Below are positions 41,366 to 43,076 of a stretch of 43,076 bases of DNA, piece after piece. Positions within the stretch are counted from its first letter, which is position 1, and each line of letters starts with the position of its first letter. Under the pieces are notes generated by a model. That model searched no databases. It was not told where the DNA came from and saw only the letters and a program-made list of their open reading frames with translations. The stretch comes from CAYSCZ01 sp964429655 (GTDB lineage: Bacteria > Bacteroidota > Bacteroidia > Cytophagales > Cyclobacteriaceae), in assembly GCA_964429655.1 (NCBI GenBank), contig CAYSCZ010000024.1:1-43076 (forward strand), in the 5' to 3' direction. The translations under genes and the position numbers were made by a program.

Positions 41366-42973
41366 ATGAATAGAGGTTATTTATACCTGGTTATATCGGT
41401 TAGTACATTTGCCCTTGGTTTTTTCTCGCCAGCCTTTGTTTCGGTTATATTATTCTGGACAAGCCTGGCAGCGTTATATTTTGCCATCGGATATTTAACG
41501 CATTTTGGTGCTCTATTGCTCAAATCGAGAAAGGGTAAGTTACCAGTTATTATCAAGTTATTCCTTCTTCCAGTATTATTGGGTGTAACAATTTACAATT
41601 TAATTTACCGGATGAACGATCAGGCGCCGCCCTTTCAAAATATTTCTGAGGGGTTATGGCTCAGTCGAAGACTCGTCTTTTCAGATAATGAAACCTTGAA
41701 AGATAGTGGCATCAACGCTATTCTGGATGTGACGGCAGAATTTGATGCAATTGAGATCGGCTCGTTGCAGGGGGAGGTTGAGTATTTCAATATACCTGTT
41801 ATGGATCATAATAGTCCAAGCATGAGTCAGCTTAATAAAGCAGTACTTTGGATTAAAAAGCAAAGGGATGAAGGTCGGGAAGTTTTAATACATTGCGCGC
41901 TTGGTCAGGGAAGATCAGTTACGGTTCTTCTCGCTTATCTGGCAACTGTTGATCTAAACAAGAGCCTGAAAGAACATTTAAACTTTATCAAAGCTATTCG
42001 AAAAACAGCTAACCCAAATAAAAAGCAACTCAGAAAGCTCCGGCAATTTGTAAAAAATCCTCCAATAGTTAAGCATGAATCTGTTTATGTGTTATTCAAT
42101 CCTCAGGCAGGAAACAGGAATAAAGAAAAAGATCTGATAAAAATAAAAGATCATCTAAGTTCATTTCCGGTGTTAAAGATATGGGAAACAACGGAGGATG
42201 AACAAGCAGATCAGCTGGCTAAAAGAGCAATTGATGAAGGTGCTACAATAATAGTAGCAGCAGGAGGAGACGGAACGGTTATGCAGGTAGCGTCACAGAT
42301 TATTGGCAGCAATGTCTCGCTGGGGATTATACCGCTTGGTACAGCCAATGCACTGGCTGCTTGCCTTTATGGCAACATTATTCATTTTGATCCGATCATA
42401 CAGGGTTGCCAGCATGTATTGTCCGGTAAGTGCACCAGCATTGACATGGCCAGGTGTAATGATCGCTACATGCTGTTATTGGCAGGATTCGGAATGGAAA
42501 GGGGCATGGTAGAAAAGGCAAATGAAGAATTCAAAGAAAATTGGGGAGCTTTTGGTTACCTGATCGGAGGTTGGCAACAACTGGAAGAACAGCAGCTATT
42601 TGATATTAAATTATCAGTAGATGGCGTTTCGCATCAGTTCAAGACAGGGAGCGTAACTGTCGCAAATGCCGCGCCTTTAACATCAATTCTAGCACACGGA
42701 AATAGCCTTCCCATCCCTGCCGATGGATTGCTTGACGTTACAATTATTGTCAATATAGGATCAAAAAGCGAAGCTATGGGCATAATGATGGATCTGATCG
42801 GCGGGTTAAATCAGAAAAAACCCGGAAATAAGATTCTTCACTTTCAAGGGAAACAGATTGAAATAACTACAGAACCGCCTCAGAAATTAGTGTTGGATGG
42901 CGAAATCTATGAAGAGAACCACACCTTCTTTCAAGTTTTGCCACGTTCCCTGAAAGTGATGAGAGATAACTGA
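41366..42973 (+). CDS. Membrane dual-specificity phosphatase-diacylglycerol kinase fusion
   Basis: This 535-residue protein has three parts. Residues 1-80 contain about three membrane segments. Residues 90-230 are a dual-specificity/protein-tyrosine-phosphatase domain: the signature H-C-x5-R is at H176, C177 and R183 (HCALGQGRS), with a likely general acid D147 in VMDHNSP. Residues 235-535 are a diacylglycerol/sphingosine kinase-type catalytic domain, with GGDGT at 300-304, IIPLGTANALA, and the closing LVLDGEIY. The kinase phosphorylates a lipid; the phosphatase substrate might be a phosphoinositide, a phosphorylated lipid or protein. It is probably co-transcribed with the small lipoprotein gene, which starts upstream. 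Confidence 0.9.
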   Translation: MNRGYLYLVISVSTFALGFFSPAFVSVILFWTSLAALYFAIGYLTHFGALLLKSRKGKLPVIIKLFLLPVLLGVTIYNLIYRMNDQAPPFQNISEGLWLSRRLVFSDNETLKDSGINAILDVTAEFDAIEIGSLQGEVEYFNIPVMDHNSPSMSQLNKAVLWIKKQRDEGREVLIHCALGQGRSVTVLLAYLATVDLNKSLKEHLNFIKAIRKTANPNKKQLRKLRQFVKNPPIVKHESVYVLFNPQAGNRNKEKDLIKIKDHLSSFPVLKIWETTEDEQADQLAKRAIDEGATIIVAAGGDGTVMQVASQIIGSNVSLGIIPLGTANALAACLYGNIIHFDPIIQGCQHVLSGKCTSIDMARCNDRYMLLLAGFGMERGMVEKANEEFKENWGAFGYLIGGWQQLEEQQLFDIKLSVDGVSHQFKTGSVTVANAAPLTSILAHGNSLPIPADGLLDVTIIVNIGSKSEAMGIMMDLIGGLNQKKPGNKILHFQGKQIEITTEPPQKLVLDGEIYEENHTFFQVLPRSLKVMRDN

Positions 42974-43076
42974 TATTTATATCCCATGGATTTAGTGCTT
43001 TATCATAATCAATGTAATTAACCAGCCAATCATCAATAATTTATTAGGTTCACTAAAAAAACTGAATGGGCGAATA

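Overview
The window is from a Bacteroidota chromosome, most likely a marine or soil Cytophagales relative (for example the Fulvivirga group). Evidence: a type IX secretion sorting tail on the GH16 enzyme, a TonB receptor/HmuY pair, Bacteroidota-specific families (DUF6607, DUF1080, DUF2279), AT-rich spacers, and promoters with the Bacteroidota TAnnTTTG -7 box. The genus is inferred, not shown. About 43 genes or gene remnants are visible, and at least seven are broken.

Layout. 0.1-8.6 kb: a large outer-membrane/beta-propeller protein with an HExxH site, a tfoX-like gene destroyed by a 162-bp inverted-repeat element, metG, a secreted jelly-roll protein, a sugar porter and a DUF4442 protein. 8.6-14.6 kb: YihY/BrkB membrane protein, small lipoprotein, methylglyoxal synthase, DUF2279 protein, zinc-ribbon methyltransferase, a sterol-desaturase fragment and a nitrilase. 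14.7-14.9 kb: a second copy of the repeat element. A third copy is cut by the left window edge.

14.95-19.85 kb is a glycan-degradation operon: DUF1080 protein, GH16 glucanase, ADP-ribosylglycohydrolase-like lipoprotein, and a GH130-type pseudogene. Then come an S10 carboxypeptidase and a lysylphosphatidylglycerol-synthase-type membrane protein. 22.5-28.3 kb (minus strand) is a heme-acquisition operon: TonB receptor, HmuY, DoxX-like and DUF6607, with a LuxR-type regulator upstream. The regulator and the receptor gene carry the same inverted-repeat operator directly after their -7 boxes. 28.5-31.9 kb: homocysteine S-methyltransferase, tRNA-Ser and tRNA-Arg, then a decayed AraC-type regulator fused by deletion to the C-terminal half of a cation antiporter.

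32.1-43.0 kb is a stress/proteostasis locus. On the minus strand, in transcription order, it holds hsp20, uspA, a site-2 protease with CBS domains, a helical protein, a CheY-like receiver, an NtrC-like regulator, a PAS histidine kinase, a DUF4142 lipoprotein and ftsH. Divergent from it are a small lipoprotein gene and a phosphatase-diacylglycerol kinase fusion. Both hsp20 and ftsH are interrupted by a single in-frame stop codon, with the correct downstream sequence intact. Sigma-54-like promoter matches near DUF4142, and weaker ones in the divergent promoter region, suggest that the locus's own NtrC-like regulator drives it.
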